Shown in pieces: positions 4,807 to 5,692 of a stretch of DNA of 5,692 nucleotides. Within the stretch, counting starts at the first letter, position 1; each line of letters opens with the position of its first letter. This DNA is from an uncultured Eubacteriales bacterium. Its GTDB lineage: Bacteria; Bacillota; Clostridia; Eubacteriales; Anaerofustaceae. The notes below the pieces were generated by a model that did no database searches, was not told the DNA's origin, and was given only the letters and a program-made list of their open reading frames with translations. The position numbers were made by a program, and so were the translations under genes. Location of the stretch: positions 1-5,692 of the forward strand of contig CADBPP010000220.1 of NCBI GenBank assembly GCA_902796565.1, in the 5' to 3' direction.

Positions 4807-5661
4807 ATGAAGTGGAATATCATCTCAGACTCCAGCATCGATCTTTTTGAACCCGAGAACAAACCGGAAAACGTGGACTTCTTTACGGTACCCTTCACTA
4901 TAAATGTGGACGGTGTGGATTACGTTGATGACGAGGACCTGGATACCTCGGTCCTGCTCGAAGCCATGAAGGCGACAAAAAAGGGATCGTCGTCGGCATG
5001 TCCCTCTCCGGGGGCGTGGCACGAGCTGTTTTCCCGTGAAGGAAACGTCATCGCCCTTACGATCACCAGCGGGCTTTCCGGCAGCTACAACAGCGCCATG
5101 GCGGCAAGAGCCATGGTCCATGAGGAGGAGCCCGAAAAGAATATCGAGGTGATCGATTCCCGCTCCACCGGTTCGGAGATCATCCTTATCCTCAGAAAGC
5201 TCTGTTCACTGATCTCTGAAGGACTGGATTTCGACGAGGTCATGTCCCGTGTAAGGGAGTACACCAAAACGACGTATACCTCCTTCGTTCTCAGCTCCTT
5301 CGACAACCTGGTGAAGAACGGAAGGATGAGCCGCATCACCGGATTCATCGCCCATACCATGGGTCTTGTGGGCATAGGCATCGCCAGCCCCGAGGGCACC
5401 ATAGACATCAAGGGCGTTGCCAGGGGCAGGAAGAAGGCCATAAACGTCGTACTGGAAGACATGAAGCACCGCGCGGTCCATGTCCATGAGGTGATAATAG
5501 ACCATTGCATGAACCCGGAATTCGCCGCGATGGTCCGCGACGCCATCCTTGAGATATGGGCGGACGCCCACATCAAGCTGTTCCGGACCAGGGGGCTGTG
5601 CAGCTATTACGCCGAATACGGCGGTCTCATCATCGGTTACAGCTCGACCCCCGATAAATGA
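4807..5661 (+). CDS. DegV-family protein (fatty-acid-binding fold)
   Basis: A 284-residue cytosolic protein with no signal peptide, of usual DegV length. DegV/FakB proteins hold a fatty acid between two domains; in Bacillota FakB presents it to the kinase FakA for phosphorylation and entry into phospholipid synthesis. Evidence is the N-terminal IISDSSIDL (5-13), VPFTINVDG (28-36), a variant ligand motif SACPSPGAW (63-71) where the family has TSQPSP, ITSGLSGSYNSA (86-97, with the ligand-contacting Ser), VIDSRSTG (115-122) and LVKNGRMSRITG (168-179). The C-terminus (CSYYAEYGGLIIGY, 265-278) lacks the usual HxGPG loop, whose His contacts the fatty-acid carboxylate in FakB. The start is ATG 4807 with a good ribosome site; the window start codon choice fits the usual DegV beginning. 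The gene has its own promoter, no partner kinase is visible, and nothing ties it to Moco. It belongs to a DegV subgroup whose ligand may differ. The 31 nt after its stop show nothing clear. Confidence 0.9.
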   Translation: MKWNIISDSSIDLFEPENKPENVDFFTVPFTINVDGVDYVDDEDLDTSVLLEAMKATKKGSSSACPSPGAWHELFSREGNVIALTITSGLSGSYNSAMAARAMVHEEEPEKNIEVIDSRSTGSEIILILRKLCSLISEGLDFDEVMSRVREYTKTTYTSFVLSSFDNLVKNGRMSRITGFIAHTMGLVGIGIASPEGTIDIKGVARGRKKAINVVLEDMKHRAVHVHEVIIDHCMNPEFAAMVRDAILEIWADAHIKLFRTRGLCSYYAEYGGLIIGYSSTPDK

Positions 5662-5692
5662 ATACATTGATAAACTCCGGTCCTCCGCCCTC

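Noticed and set aside
5658..5692. Next gene starting at ATG 5658, overlapping the degV stop as ATGA
   Set aside because: The frame is open to the end of the window, but only 11 codons are visible and there is no Shine-Dalgarno, so it cannot be supported.

Overview
The window is a GC-rich stretch of bacterial chromosome carrying the distal part of a molybdenum (or tungsten) cofactor (Moco) biosynthesis operon, followed by an opposing MoaE-like gene and a separately transcribed DegV-family gene. The organism is most likely an anaerobic Bacillota (Clostridia-type) bacterium. The reasons are strong AAGGAGG-type Shine-Dalgarno sites, frequent AGG and ATA codons in a GC-rich background, a MoeA fused to a periplasmic-binding-protein-like domain, a short clostridial-looking MoaE homologue and a DegV protein. 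No rRNA or other taxonomic marker is present, so this placement is an inference.

Layout. Positions 1-471 hold the 3' end of moaA (radical SAM GTP 3',8-cyclase) with its C-terminal Fe-S cysteines and terminal Gly-Gly. It is followed, 1 nt after its stop, by moeA (473-1684, molybdenum insertase). Next is a second MoeA paralogue with a C-terminal PBP-like domain (1699-3612), then mogA/moaB (3614-4111, molybdopterin adenylyltransferase). All four read in the + direction with gaps of 1, 14 and 1 nt, so they are almost certainly one operon. Together they cover the first step (GTP to cyclic intermediate), molybdopterin adenylylation (MogA) and metal insertion (MoeA). The moaC, moaD and canonical moaE steps are not in the window.

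On the - strand, a 129-aa MoaE-like gene (4103-4492) runs into mogA and overlaps its 3' end by 9 nt. It keeps the MoaE fold signature but lacks some residues needed for catalysis in E. coli MoaE. It has its own short leader with two possible hairpins, an extended -10 element, and a perfect CTGTGA-N7-TCACAG palindrome covering that element.

The 314-bp divergent intergenic region (4493-4806) contains this promoter, an unexplained GC-rich middle, and a promoter (TTGACA, extended TGATATAAT) for the DegV-family gene (4807-5661). DegV proteins bind fatty acids and have no known tie to Moco. This gene looks like a separate unit. The last 31 nt hold nothing assignable.

The Moco enzymes are well-known families. 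The parts that merit a second look are the MoeA-PBP fusion, the MoaE-like protein with its altered active site and apparent own operator, and the unexplained intergenic DNA. I see no mobile element, CRISPR array, tRNA or rRNA.
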